Below, in pieces: positions 32,693 to 41,446 of a stretch of DNA of 64,000 nt; positions within the stretch are counted from its first letter, which is position 1, and every line of letters begins with the position of its first letter. Made by a program: the position numbers and the translations under genes. Source of the DNA: Pseudodesulfovibrio cashew (lineage in GTDB: Bacteria > Desulfobacterota > Desulfovibrionia > Desulfovibrionales > Desulfovibrionaceae); contig NZ_CP046400.1 of NCBI RefSeq assembly GCF_009762795.1, forward strand, positions 1,527,501 to 1,591,500, in the 5' to 3' direction. The notes under the pieces are model-generated. The model was not told where the DNA came from. It was given only the letters and a program-made list of their open reading frames with translations, and ran no database searches.

Positions 32693-32746
32693 TGTTAAGT
32701 CAGTGTTACGGGACCGTAACTTTATCGAAACGAAATGTCATATATT
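32693..32746 (+). promoter_or_regulatory. Pho-box-like repeats between the phoB-like gene and a small gene
   Basis: TGTTAA (32693), TGTTAC (32704), CGTAAC (32715) and CGAAAC (32726) start 11 bases apart. A -10-like TATATT begins 10 bases after (32741). So the box points towards the small plus-strand gene at 32922; on the other strand GTAACA/TTAACA repeats with TATAGC 10 bases beyond point to the phoB-like gene. The core also contains GTTACGG-GA-CCGTAAC as a palindrome. It may drive both directions. Confidence 0.6.
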
Positions 32747-32921
32747 TTTGGGCTTGTCGTTTCTGGCATGTCCAGGCAGCGAGGAAATGAGGCCCCCGGA
32801 TAAGTAGCGGGCCTAAAGCGTGTTCTTGGAAAAGTGCGGTAATTTACCCTTAAGAGGAATGGCGGGCGGACCGATAGTACAAGCAGGAAATGAAACTCGC
32901 ATAATACGGACGGAGACGATC

Positions 32922-33137
32922 ATGTATTACTACGGATTCGATAAGAAATTTCCCTCGGGAAGCAAGTACTGGTCGATATATGACGACCAACTCATCGGCA
33001 TGCTGTTTTCGAAGATCGTGAACAAGACGATGTCTCTGGAACAGCACGATGCAAACACCGAGGAGTTAGTAGACGAGATGGTCCACAACCTGTTCGATTT
33101 GTGCTTTTACATCAACAAGGATTTCCACGACTGCTAG
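32922..33137 (+). CDS. Small uncharacterised protein
   Basis: 71 residues from ATG 32922 (GGAGACGATC upstream). It begins with an aromatic-rich MYYYGFDKKFPSGSKYWSIY and is followed by helical segments DDQLIGMLFSKIVNKTMSL and VDEMVHNLFDLCFYINKD. No signal peptide or membrane helix. I do not recognise the family. It lies behind the phosphate-type promoter and ahead of the diguanylate cyclase gene, with a terminator between. Confidence 0.6.
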   Translation: MYYYGFDKKFPSGSKYWSIYDDQLIGMLFSKIVNKTMSLEQHDANTEELVDEMVHNLFDLCFYINKDFHDC

Positions 33138-33175
33138 CGGTGGTTTGATTACGTCTCGAGCTCCCGGGAAAGTTG

Positions 33176-33212
33176 CGGCAAGGACGGCATAACGCCGTGG
33201 CTTGCCGTTTTC
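33176..33212 (+). terminator. Terminator after the small gene at 32922
   Basis: CGGCAAG (33176-33182) with CTTGCCG (33201-33207), and an inner CGGC/GCCG arm, then TTTTC. It separates the small gene from the diguanylate cyclase gene. Confidence 0.75.
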
Positions 33213-33303
33213 TTTTGGAGACCAAGCAGGTTGACTCGGTTCAAGTCGGGTGCTTTGTTTTTCGGATGTCGCGGGGCTTTCCAGTATTCGAGGGGAGAAT
33301 AGG

Positions 33304-34536
33304 GTGAGGATGCAGGCGAAACTTACGGTTGTGTTGGTGGCCATTGGACTCTTTAGCTGCTGCACAGTGGGGTTCATGGCTTTTTATCTGGTCGAGCGCG
33401 ACTTTCAGCATGCCGCCCAGCGACAGGCGTTTCAAGGCTTCGTGCTGGACTTCAAGGACTACTGGACTACGTATGGCGGCTGGAAGGCGGCCCGCAGGGC
33501 CGAAACATTCGACAGTTTCGTGCGTCGAAATCACAGAAAGCACCTGCCCCGCGTCCCACGTGAAGGACAGCCGCTCGGAGACCGCTGGCTCAACCCTCCG
33601 TTCAGGTATGTTGTGATGGATGGAAAGGGGATGGTGATCATGGGCGCCGGGATATACGAAGAGGGGGCCATTGCTCCGGATGAAGTGCGCCAGCGAGCCG
33701 TTCCCATAGAAATAGGCGGTCAGGCCGTTGCATGGGCCGATAGAGTTGGCATGGCCTCGTTGAGTCCCCAGGATGTCCGCTATCTTGGGGCCGTGGGCGA
33801 ATCCCTGGTCAAGGGCGCAGGCATCGCCATCGGTCTGTCGATCATCCTGGGGCTTGTTTTCGGGCGCGGATTGAGCCGTTCGGTGAGCAAGCTCACCTCG
33901 GCCATCAGAAAGATGCAGGAGTCCAGGGAGGAAGAGCACCATGTGGACATACCTTCCGATGACGAGCTGGGGGAACTGGCGGATGCGTTCAATGCCATGA
34001 GCAGCGAGCTGGCCGTTGCACACAGAGAGTTGCGTCAGCTGAGCGTTCGGGACCCGCTGACGGCTTTGTACAACCGGAGGCACTTCGATGAGCAGGCCGC
34101 GCAACTTTGCCGGCAGGCAGACCGTTATGGCTCTCCCCTGTCTCTCATGATCGGTGATCTGGACCACTTCAAGCAGATCAATGACGAGTTTTCCCACAAG
34201 ATGGGAGACAAGGTGCTGCGGATCGTGGCGTCCATCATGACGGAAACCACACGGGAAAGCGACGTCGTTGCCCGTTTCGGCGGCGAGGAGTTCGTGGTGC
34301 TGTTCCCAAACACGTCATGCCCGCAGGCTGCCGTTTCCTGCGAGCACATTCGAAAAAGCATAGAAGCGTACCCTTGGCATGAACTGGACCCGAGGCTCGC
34401 GGTGACCATGAGCATGGGGGTGAGCGGGGAATCCTGTGACGGTGTCAACGGGCTGTTGTCCGCAGCGGACTCCCTGCTTTACCAGGCGAAGCGGGACGGC
34501 AGGAACCGGGTGGCCTGCCCGTCGGATCACGCCTGA
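33304..34536 (+). CDS. Membrane-bound diguanylate cyclase (HAMP-GGDEF)
   Basis: 410 residues from GTG 33304 (GGGGAGAA upstream); ATG 33310 is an alternative. A first membrane helix lies at residues 5-27, a periplasmic sensor part covers about 30-160, a second helix is near 178 (GIAIGLSIILGLVFG) and a HAMP segment follows. The GGDEF domain carries DLDHFKQINDEFSH and the active-site GGEEF, with the inhibitory I-site RESD five residues before it. It makes cyclic di-GMP and is probably product-inhibited. No known signal or partner is next to it; the DegT gene converges after five bases. Confidence 0.93.
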   Translation: MRMQAKLTVVLVAIGLFSCCTVGFMAFYLVERDFQHAAQRQAFQGFVLDFKDYWTTYGGWKAARRAETFDSFVRRNHRKHLPRVPREGQPLGDRWLNPPFRYVVMDGKGMVIMGAGIYEEGAIAPDEVRQRAVPIEIGGQAVAWADRVGMASLSPQDVRYLGAVGESLVKGAGIAIGLSIILGLVFGRGLSRSVSKLTSAIRKMQESREEEHHVDIPSDDELGELADAFNAMSSELAVAHRELRQLSVRDPLTALYNRRHFDEQAAQLCRQADRYGSPLSLMIGDLDHFKQINDEFSHKMGDKVLRIVASIMTETTRESDVVARFGGEEFVVLFPNTSCPQAAVSCEHIRKSIEAYPWHELDPRLAVTMSMGVSGESCDGVNGLLSAADSLLYQAKRDGRNRVACPSDHA

Positions 34537-34541
34537 CCGGA

Positions 34542-35705
34542 TCAGTCCGCCAGGCAGGTCTTGACCGCCGTGATCACGTCCTCCACGTCTTCGTCCGTCA
34601 GCTTGGGCGAGAGCGGCAGGCTGATGGTCTGGCGGCCGATGGCCACGGCGTGGGGGGTGTCTTCCAGCTTCCAGCCGAACCGTTCCTGATAGTAGGGGTG
34701 CTCCGGGACGGCCAGATAGTGAACGCCGCAACCGATGTTCTCACGGTTCATGCGCATCAGGAACTCGTCACGGTCGATGCCGCAGGGCACCGGGTCAATC
34801 AGCAGGGTGTAGAGATGCCTGGCGTGGCGGGTGCCCGGCTCTTCGGGCGCGGGCTGTCCCACGGGCAGGGTGCGGAAAGCCTCCTGGTAGCGGTCCCATA
34901 TCTCGCAGCGTCGGACAAAGCACTGCTCTACGCGCTTGAGCTGGTGGATGCCGATGGCGGCCTGGATGTCCATCATGTTGTATTTGAATCCGGCGTGTAT
35001 CACCTGGTAGTGCTTGTATCCGTCGTCCGAGAAACGTTTCCATGCGTCGGCGGACATGCCGTGCAGCCCCAGCACCTTGACGTTCCTGATGTCCTCTTCC
35101 TCGCGGGCGATGACCATGCCGCCCTCGCCGGTGCAGACGTTCTTGGTGACGTAAAAGGAGAAGCAGCCGAAATCGCCGAAGGTCCCGGCGTGTTGTCCTT
35201 TGTAGGTGGTCTCGATGGCGTGGGCGCAGTCCTCCACCACCTTGAGGCCATGTTCGCGGGCAATGGCCATGATGGGGTCCATGTCGCAGGCGCGTCCGGC
35301 GAAGTGGACCGGCAGGATGGCCCGGGTGCGGTCCGTGATCTTTTCGCGGATGCGATCCGGGTCTATGTTCATGGTCACCGGGTCCACATCCGCCAGGACA
35401 GGCGTGCAGCCGGCGTGGATGATGGCGTTGACCGAGGCGCAGAAGGTCAGCGGGGTGGTGATGACCTCGTCGCCGGGCTTCAGGCCCAGCGCCACGAGGC
35501 TCAGGTGCAGGGCTGCGGTGCAGGAGTTGCAGGCCGCAGCGTATCCCCCGCCGAGGTAAGCGGCGAAATCGGACTCGAACCGGGCCACCTTGGGGCCGGT
35601 CCCGAGCCAGCCGGACCGCATTGATGCAGCCACTTCGTCTATTTCGTCCTGCTCGATAAGCGGGGCTCCGAAAACCAGAAAATTATCTTTGGTACGAACG
35701 GGCAT
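34542..35705 (-). CDS. DegT/DnrJ/EryC1/StrS sugar aminotransferase
   Basis: 387 residues, PLP-dependent. The Schiff-base Lys is in FYVTKNVCTGEGG, and NSCTAALHLSLVALGLKPGDE and EDCAHAI are typical of the family. It transaminates a nucleotide-4-keto-sugar, giving an amino sugar for surface polysaccharide or lipid A. The closest relatives appear to be the ArnB/PseC-like group, but the sugar cannot be read from sequence. Next to it are no other sugar-modification genes; the PrsW gene is divergent. Confidence 0.85.
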   Translation of the reverse strand: MPVRTKDNFLVFGAPLIEQDEIDEVAASMRSGWLGTGPKVARFESDFAAYLGGGYAAACNSCTAALHLSLVALGLKPGDEVITTPLTFCASVNAIIHAGCTPVLADVDPVTMNIDPDRIREKITDRTRAILPVHFAGRACDMDPIMAIAREHGLKVVEDCAHAIETTYKGQHAGTFGDFGCFSFYVTKNVCTGEGGMVIAREEEDIRNVKVLGLHGMSADAWKRFSDDGYKHYQVIHAGFKYNMMDIQAAIGIHQLKRVEQCFVRRCEIWDRYQEAFRTLPVGQPAPEEPGTRHARHLYTLLIDPVPCGIDRDEFLMRMNRENIGCGVHYLAVPEHPYYQERFGWKLEDTPHAVAIGRQTISLPLSPKLTDEDVEDVITAVKTCLAD

Positions 35706-35835
35706 GTTCGCGATACTCCTTGGAAGGGTTGTGTGTGCGCGAGCAGTAGCAGATATTGCGCAAGGGGTAAATATCGACTAGTGACGGGGGGAGGCTGGCG
35801 CTGCCGCCAAAACCCCGGCCGCCAAAGGATATGGT

Positions 35836-36912
35836 TTGAATTTTCTGCTCCTGGCTTCCGCTCTCGCACCTTCCGCCATACTGCTCTGGCTGTTTCTCTC
35901 CAGCGACGAATATCCGGAGCCGCCCCACGTGGTCCTGACTACCTTTCTGCTCGGATTCCTGCTCGGTCCGGGGCTGCTGGTGTTCTTTGCATATCTGGAG
36001 CCGTTCATTGGCGGCCTGACTTCGACCAATCCCTACATCTACGGCGCTGGCGCGGCCTTTCTCATGGCCGCCGTGCCGGAAGAGATCGGCAAGTTTCTGA
36101 TCCTGCGCTGCTACGCCATCCCGCACCGGGAATTTGACGAACCCATGGACGGCATCGTCTACGGCGTGACCGCTTCCCTGGGCTTCGCCACCATGGAGAA
36201 TCTCATCTACGTGTACCAGGGCGGATTGCAGACAGCCCTGTGGCGAGCCGTGACTTCGCTCCCCTGCCATGCCATGCTCGGCGCCATCATGGGCTACCAT
36301 GCTGGCCGGGCGGTTTTTTCCACCCATACGCGGCGTTCATCCTATTTCAAGGCGCTGCTCATTCCGATCGCGCTTCACGGTCTGTTCGACCTAGCTCCCC
36401 TGACCTTTCGTGCAGCGGGCAAGCTTGGAACGCCCATCTCGCCCTGGGCCGGTTACGCACTGAGCCTGCTGTTTCTGGCGGTGGTCAGGCAGGAGGTGGT
36501 GCTCGCGGCCAAGGCCACGGGCACGCTCAGGGCCTGGCAGCGAAGGGGAAGGGGCCCCCGGTTCGTGTTCGAGGGTGCCTGGCGGCCGTTCAAAAAGGCG
36601 GGGCGGGCCGCAGTGGCTCCGGCCCAAAGCCTCGAGCGGAACATGGAGCGGCTGGGCCGGGAGGTGCTCGGCGCGGGGAACAGGGCAGCTTCCGCCCGCG
36701 TCATGGCGGTGATTTTCACCAGCGCCTGTCTGGTCTGCCTGGTCGCGCTGGTCTGGGTGGCGGCCACCGGCAGCCCCGGTTTGATGGAGTTATTCATATT
36801 GGGTGGGTTGTCCACCCTGTTCGGCATGCATGCGGTTAACTATCTGGTACGGACGGAAGAACCGGGATCGGCGGAATCGCCGAATACCGGGGGGCGACCG
36901 GACGGAGAGTAG
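35836..36912 (+). CDS. PrsW-like intramembrane metalloprotease
   Basis: 358 residues. TTG at 35836 is chosen because AAAGGA lies 7 bases before it; no better ATG is nearby. Eight or so membrane segments are visible. The metal-site motifs are present: VPEEIGKF, then MENLIY, then ALHGLFDLAP. PrsW cleaves the anti-sigma factor RsiW in Bacillus; family members in proteobacteria have unknown targets. It is divergent from the DegT gene and followed by hisI after 130 bases. Confidence 0.82.
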   Translation: MNFLLLASALAPSAILLWLFLSSDEYPEPPHVVLTTFLLGFLLGPGLLVFFAYLEPFIGGLTSTNPYIYGAGAAFLMAAVPEEIGKFLILRCYAIPHREFDEPMDGIVYGVTASLGFATMENLIYVYQGGLQTALWRAVTSLPCHAMLGAIMGYHAGRAVFSTHTRRSSYFKALLIPIALHGLFDLAPLTFRAAGKLGTPISPWAGYALSLLFLAVVRQEVVLAAKATGTLRAWQRRGRGPRFVFEGAWRPFKKAGRAAVAPAQSLERNMERLGREVLGAGNRAASARVMAVIFTSACLVCLVALVWVAATGSPGLMELFILGGLSTLFGMHAVNYLVRTEEPGSAESPNTGGRPDGE

Positions 36913-37042
36913 CGGTTTCGTCATGGTTGGTGACGATCGGGAAACGCCCTAATACCGCAGTTGCGCTTTGTTACAGCATTGGCTATGTAACCCTCCGGTC
37001 CAATCCCGGACCGGCAAGAATCATCTGATATGAGGTACCGCA

Positions 37043-37417
37043 ATGATCAGACCTGATTTCAAGAAAATGGATGGGTTGATACCCGCCATCGCCCAGGATG
37101 CCGAAACCGGCGAGATCCTGATGATGGCCTACATGAATGAACAGTCCTGGGACAAAACCCTGGAGACCGGCGAGGCCCATTATTGGAGCCGCAGCCGCAA
37201 GACGCTATGGCATAAGGGCGGTACCTCGGGCCATACGCAGAAGGTGAAGTCCATCCGCATCGATTGCGACGACGACACCTTGGTGCTTCTCATCGACCAG
37301 ATCGGCGGCGCGGCCTGTCACAAGGGCTATCGCTCCTGCTTTTATCGCGAACTCAAGGATGGCGAGGTGACGCAGTGCGCCCCTCTCGTCTTCGACCCCA
37401 AAGAGGTATATAAATAA
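37043..37417 (+). CDS. hisI: Phosphoribosyl-AMP cyclohydrolase
   Basis: 124 residues, single-domain HisI without a HisE part. Zinc and Mg ligands are in [16 protein letters not shown] and [13 protein letters not shown]. It catalyses the third step of histidine synthesis. The TAA stop shares a base with the ATG of hisG (TAATG), so the two are coupled. The remaining his genes are not in the window. Confidence 0.95.
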   Translation: MIRPDFKKMDGLIPAIAQDAETGEILMMAYMNEQSWDKTLETGEAHYWSRSRKTLWHKGGTSGHTQKVKSIRIDCDDDTLVLLIDQIGGAACHKGYRSCFYRELKDGEVTQCAPLVFDPKEVYK

Positions 37418-38295
37418 TGTCTGAACAATTTCTTCGACTCGGTGTCCCCAAAGGCTCCCTCCAGGAGGCGACCATAAATCTTTTCGCCAAGGCCGGATGG
37501 AAGATCAAGCTGCACAACCGCAACTACTTCCCTGACATCGACGACGACCGCATCAAGTGCTCTCTGGCACGCGCCCAGGAAATGTCCGTCTATGTGGAAA
37601 ACGGAACCTTTGACGTCGGTCTGACCGGCATGGACTGGATCAAGGAAAACAAGTCCGATGTCGTGGTCGTGGACGACCTGATCTATTCCAAGGTCTCCAA
37701 CCGCAAGGCGCGCTGGGTGCTCTGCGTCAGGGGTGACTCCCCCTACAAGCGGCCCGAGGACCTGGAAGGCAAGAAAATCGCCACCGAGCTGATGGGCTTC
37801 ACCAAGGAATACTTCTCCTCCCAGGGCATCAACGTGGACGTCTCCTTCTCCTGGGGCACCACCGAGGCCAAGGTGGTCGAGGGACTGTGCGACGGTATCG
37901 TGGAGATCACCGAGACCGGCACGACCATTCGCGCCAACGGCCTGCGCATCATCGCCGAGCTGATGCAGACCAACACTCAGCTCATCGCCAACAAGGAAGC
38001 CTGGGAAGATCCCGAGAAGCGCAAGCTTATCAAGGAGATCAACCTGCTTCTCCAGGGCGCTCTCCGGGCCGAGAAGATGGTCGGCCTGAAAATGAACCTG
38101 CCCAAGGACAAGCTGGCCGAACTGAACGGCTCCCTGCCTTCCCTGAACTCCCCCACCGTGGCCGAGTTGCAGGACCCCAACTGGCTCTCCGTGGAAATCA
38201 TGGTCGAGGAGAAGGTTGTCCGCAACCTGATCCCTCAGCTGGTGGAATTCGGCGCAGAGGGTATCATCGAATACCCGCTGAACAAAGTCATCTAG
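37417..38295 (+). CDS. hisG: ATP phosphoribosyltransferase, long form
   Basis: 292 residues, the long HisG-L type with its own C-terminal ACT-like regulatory part, so no HisZ is needed. The phosphoribosyl-binding loop GIVEITETGTTIRANG (about residues 155-170) and the first-step catalytic segment are present. It commits ATP and PRPP to histidine synthesis and should be inhibited by histidine. It overlaps hisI by the TAATG junction and ends before a strong terminator. Confidence 0.95.
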   Translation: MSEQFLRLGVPKGSLQEATINLFAKAGWKIKLHNRNYFPDIDDDRIKCSLARAQEMSVYVENGTFDVGLTGMDWIKENKSDVVVVDDLIYSKVSNRKARWVLCVRGDSPYKRPEDLEGKKIATELMGFTKEYFSSQGINVDVSFSWGTTEAKVVEGLCDGIVEITETGTTIRANGLRIIAELMQTNTQLIANKEAWEDPEKRKLIKEINLLLQGALRAEKMVGLKMNLPKDKLAELNGSLPSLNSPTVAELQDPNWLSVEIMVEEKVVRNLIPQLVEFGAEGIIEYPLNKVI

Positions 38296-38318
38296 GCTTT
38301 CCCGACAGACGCAACAGG

Positions 38319-38350
38319 GGCCGGGTGGACATAGTCCACCCGGCCTTTTT
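38319..38350 (+). terminator. Terminator after hisG
   Basis: GGCCGGGTGGA (38319-38329) pairs with TCCACCCGGCC (38335-38345) with a five-base loop, then T5. The following 275 bases up to the TRAP gene hold no other gene. Confidence 0.9.
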
Positions 38351-38625
38351 GTGTTTGGCCGGTCTGTTCGGCCCGTATCGGAAGGGCGGTTTGGGAGCGG
38401 AACTCCGTTTATGTCAAACGCACGAGGAAAATTCGGTGGCAGGCGGTTTGTTTTTTACATTCAAGGGGAGGTTTGCTAGGTTTCGACACCTTTTGCGGGT
38501 CAGAGCAGGAGGGCGCCCGAACGGGCGGATTCCATGTCAGGACAATCGCCGTTGCGCGGCGTCGACATATTTCGGGGGAGTGCGCTTCCCCACGGGTTTT
38601 TCGTGCATAAGGAAGGTCATTTCAA

Positions 38626-39174
38626 ATGGGTGCGTTAACCGGAATCATCCGAACTATCGACCGGCTCAATCTCTGGGTCGGCAAGCTGGCGGGGTATGTG
38701 GCCCTGCTCATGGTGCTCGTGGTCACCACCGACGTGATCATGCGCTACCTGTTCAACATCACATTCGTGGCCGTGCAGGAGCTGGAGTGGCACCTGTTCG
38801 GTGTGCTGTTCCTCCTCGGCGCGGGCTACACGCTCATGGTCGACGGCCATGTGCGCGTGGACGTCTTCTATCAGCGCCTCTCCCCCAAGGGGCGGGCGTG
38901 GATCAACCTCATCGGCGTCCTGCTGTTCCTGCTGCCGGGCTGCTTCCTGGTGCTCGAAACCTCCTGGAAGTTCTTCCTGGAAGCGTTGAGGATCGGCGAA
39001 GGCTCCCCGGACCCGGGCGGGCTCCCGGCGCGCTACGTGCTCAAGTTTTTCATCCCGTTCGGCTTTTCCCTGGTCATGCTTCAGGGCGTCTCCATGGGAC
39101 TCAAGGCGTTCCTGGAGATCATCGGCAAGCCCTACGCGGATCCCAACGCCGAAGAGCAGGGGGAGGTGGTCTAG
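38626..39174 (+). CDS. dctQ: TRAP transporter small permease (DctQ type)
   Basis: 182 residues with four membrane helices. The Q-subunit signature is visible as LVVTTDVIMRYLFN and ELEWHLFGVLFLLGAGYTLMVDGHVRVDVF. ATG 38626 follows AAGGAAGG. It pairs with DctM, which starts directly after its TAG. The matching binding protein is on the other strand at 41447. Confidence 0.92.
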   Translation: MGALTGIIRTIDRLNLWVGKLAGYVALLMVLVVTTDVIMRYLFNITFVAVQELEWHLFGVLFLLGAGYTLMVDGHVRVDVFYQRLSPKGRAWINLIGVLLFLLPGCFLVLETSWKFFLEALRIGEGSPDPGGLPARYVLKFFIPFGFSLVMLQGVSMGLKAFLEIIGKPYADPNAEEQGEVV

Positions 39175-40497
39175 ATGATGGAAGCGCTTCCCCTGATCAT
39201 GTTCGCGGTGCTGACCATCCTGCTGATGTTCGGCTTTCCCGTGGCATTCACCCTGCTCGGCACCTCCCTGACCTTCGGCCTGATCGGCTTCGGCTGGGAT
39301 TTCTTCAATCTGCTGCCCCTGCGCATCTGGGGCACCATGAACAACTTCACGCTCATCGCGGTGCCGCTCTTCGTATTCATGGGCGTCATGCTGGAGCGAT
39401 CCGGGCTGGCCGAAGACCTGCTTGAGACCATGGCCCTGCTCTTCGGGCGCATGTGCGGCGGCCTGGCCGTATCCGTGGTTATCGTGGGCATGCTGCTCGG
39501 CGCGTCCACCGGCATCGTCGGCGCCACTGTGGTGACCATGGGCCTCATCTCCCTGCCGACCATGATTCGTCGCGGCTACCAGACCGAGTTGGCCACGGGC
39601 GTGATCTCGGCCTCGGGCACCCTGGGGCAGATCATCCCGCCGTCAATCGTGCTCGTGCTGCTGGGCGACATCATCGGCGTGTCCGTGGGCGACCTGTTCA
39701 TGGGCGCTGTCATCCCCGGCATGCTCCTGGTGGGCCTGTACTGCGTCTACATCATCGTCTACTCGCACTTCAACAAGACCTGCGCCCCGACCATTCCCGA
39801 CGAGGAGTGGGCGGAGATCAAGGCCGCCGGATTGTGGACCCGCGTGGTCAAGGCACTGGTGCCGCCCCTGCTGCTCATGACCTGCGTGCTCGGCTCCATC
39901 TTCGCGGGCATCGCCTCGCCCACCGAGGCCGCCGCCGTGGGCGCTTTCGGCGCCATCGTGCTCTCGATCCTCAACGGGCGCTTCACCTTTCAGAAGCTCA
40001 AGGAAACCATGCGCAGCACCATGGTGCTGACCTGCATGGTCTTCATCATCCTGGTGGGCGCGGGCGCGTTCGGCCTGGTCTTCCGCGGCCTGGGCGGCGA
40101 CCACGTCATCCGCAGCTACATCACCCATCTGGCCTTCGACAAATGGACGGTCATGTTCATCGTCATGGGCATCATCTTCGTCATCGGCTTCTTCCTGGAC
40201 TTCATCGAGATCACCTTCATCCACATTCCGGTGCTGGCTCCGATCATGAAGGACTTCGGGTTCGATCCGCTCTGGTTCGCCATCCTGTTCGCGGTGAACC
40301 TCCAGACCTCGTTCATGACACCGCCCTTTGGCTTCTCGCTCTTCTTCCTCAAGGGCGTGGCTCCGCCGGACGTGAGGACCGGGCAGATATACAAGGGCAT
40401 CATTCCCTTCGTGTTCCTGCAGCTCCTCGGTCTGGGGCTGGTGGTCGCCTTCCCGGAGATAGCCACCTGGCTCCCCCGGGTGGTCTTCAGCAACTAG
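39175..40497 (+). CDS. dctM: TRAP transporter large permease (DctM type)
   Basis: 440 residues, about 12 membrane segments. Family blocks include the N-terminal GFPVAFTLLGTSL, then GASTGIVGATVVTMGLISLP and the GTLGQIIPPSI loop that carries the ion-binding/substrate site in SLC13-like folds. It forms the Na+-driven permease with DctQ. ATG immediately follows the dctQ stop. It is followed by a bidirectional terminator. Confidence 0.95.
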   Translation: MMEALPLIMFAVLTILLMFGFPVAFTLLGTSLTFGLIGFGWDFFNLLPLRIWGTMNNFTLIAVPLFVFMGVMLERSGLAEDLLETMALLFGRMCGGLAVSVVIVGMLLGASTGIVGATVVTMGLISLPTMIRRGYQTELATGVISASGTLGQIIPPSIVLVLLGDIIGVSVGDLFMGAVIPGMLLVGLYCVYIIVYSHFNKTCAPTIPDEEWAEIKAAGLWTRVVKALVPPLLLMTCVLGSIFAGIASPTEAAAVGAFGAIVLSILNGRFTFQKLKETMRSTMVLTCMVFIILVGAGAFGLVFRGLGGDHVIRSYITHLAFDKWTVMFIVMGIIFVIGFFLDFIEITFIHIPVLAPIMKDFGFDPLWFAILFAVNLQTSFMTPPFGFSLFFLKGVAPPDVRTGQIYKGIIPFVFLQLLGLGLVVAFPEIATWLPRVVFSN

Positions 40498-40516
40498 CCG
40501 GACCACAGATAACAAC

Positions 40517-40550
40517 AAACGCCCCGCCGAGTATCCTCGACGGGGCGTTT
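40517..40550. terminator. Bidirectional terminator between dctM and the EF-hand gene
   Basis: AAACGCCCCG (40517-40526) pairs with CGGGGCGTTT (40541-40550), and an inner arm CGAG/CTCG is possible. It serves both converging genes. Confidence 0.8.
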
Positions 40551-40569
40551 CTCTTGTCTTTTGAGGCGG

Positions 40570-41133
40570 TTATTCGCCGTTCTTCTTTTTCCAGTCTTCC
40601 CACTCCTTCTGGGTGAGCTTGCCGTCGTTGTTACGGTCGGCTTCCTTGATGATGCGCTCGGCGTTGAGGGGATAGTGATGGGTGATCTCGGCGCGCATGA
40701 GCACCTTGTCGCCGTCCTTGTCGATCTCCACGAACCCGGTGGTGAAGTGGATGCGATTCAGGGCGCAGAACTGGACCCGGGCGTCGGCGCTGTGGTCCAC
40801 GTAGATCAGCTCCATGGACTGCTTGCCGGTCAGTCGGCCGGAGGCGGACTCGTTCTTGTTCTCCGCGATGATGATTCGTCCGTTGTCGTAGATGCCCACC
40901 AGCTTCTCGCGGGTCAGGACCTTCTTCTTGAAGTAGAGCTTGTAGCCGGTGAAGGTGTTGCCGTTCTGCACGTCGATGACGATGGCGCATTCGCTTTCGA
41001 TGACGCGGTCCAGGGTCTGGATTTTGGTTTCGCCTTTCCAGGTGCCCCGAAGTTCCGGGACCTGCTGGGCATAGGCGGTTGCGGCCAGGAGGAGCAGGGC
41101 GGCCAGGACGGTGGTGAAAATGGTGCGCTTCAT
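40570..41133 (-). CDS. Exported protein with a C-terminal EF hand
   Basis: 187 residues from ATG 41133 (AAGGAG 7 bases upstream on the minus strand). Signal peptide about residues 1-22 (TTVLAALLLLAATAYA). A beta-rich part follows, resembling a lipocalin-like barrel (ELRGTWKGETKIQTLDR opens it). The C-terminus holds a canonical EF-hand loop DRNNDGKLTQKEW. It is periplasmic and probably calcium-binding, with function unknown. It is inserted between the TRAP permeases and their binding protein, on the same strand as the latter. Confidence 0.7.
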   Translation of the reverse strand: MKRTIFTTVLAALLLLAATAYAQQVPELRGTWKGETKIQTLDRVIESECAIVIDVQNGNTFTGYKLYFKKKVLTREKLVGIYDNGRIIIAENKNESASGRLTGKQSMELIYVDHSADARVQFCALNRIHFTTGFVEIDKDGDKVLMRAEITHHYPLNAERIIKEADRNNDGKLTQKEWEDWKKKNGE

Positions 41134-41260
41134 CAGTGAACTCCTTGAATGAGGGTGTGATTTGGCGAACCGTAACACGGACCCGACGGTTCGCGTCAAT
41201 AATAAATGCCCCGGGAACACCTCGCCCGACTGCTGACGGGCTGCCTGAATTCTGTATGTT

Positions 41261-41380
41261 CTCCCCGCGAAGCGGCCCCAAAGAGTTTAGGAAAAGGAGG
41301 GGATGGGGGTCCGGGGGAAGGGGAGGAAAGAACCCTTTGCAAAGGGTTTTTCCTCCCCTTCCTCCGGTCGCCGGAGGCAA
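41261..41380 (+). repeat. Dispersed hairpin repeat, copy A
   Basis: Starts with the CCGCGAAGCGG mini-hairpin, then AAGAGTTTAGGAA, a purine-rich arm (GGGGAAGGGGAGGAAA), the loop segment AACCCTTTGCAAAGGGTT, the matching pyrimidine arm (TTTCCTCCCCTTCC) and the CCGGAGGC end. The arms fold into a hairpin of roughly 25 bp. It lies between the EF-hand gene start and the terminator of the binding-protein gene. Copies B, C and D are at 50113, 57543 and 57288. Confidence 0.8.
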
Positions 41381-41390
41381 TCCACGAAAA

Positions 41391-41420
41391 AAAGGCGCGG
41401 GGAATATTCCCCGCGCCTTT
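41391..41420 (-). terminator. Terminator of the TRAP binding-protein gene
   Basis: A perfect 30-base palindrome starting AAAGGCGCGGGG. A run of A precedes it, so on the minus strand the hairpin is followed by seven Ts. Confidence 0.85.
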
Positions 41421-41446
41421 GCTTATTCAGTTGCGTGCCTGGGGCG

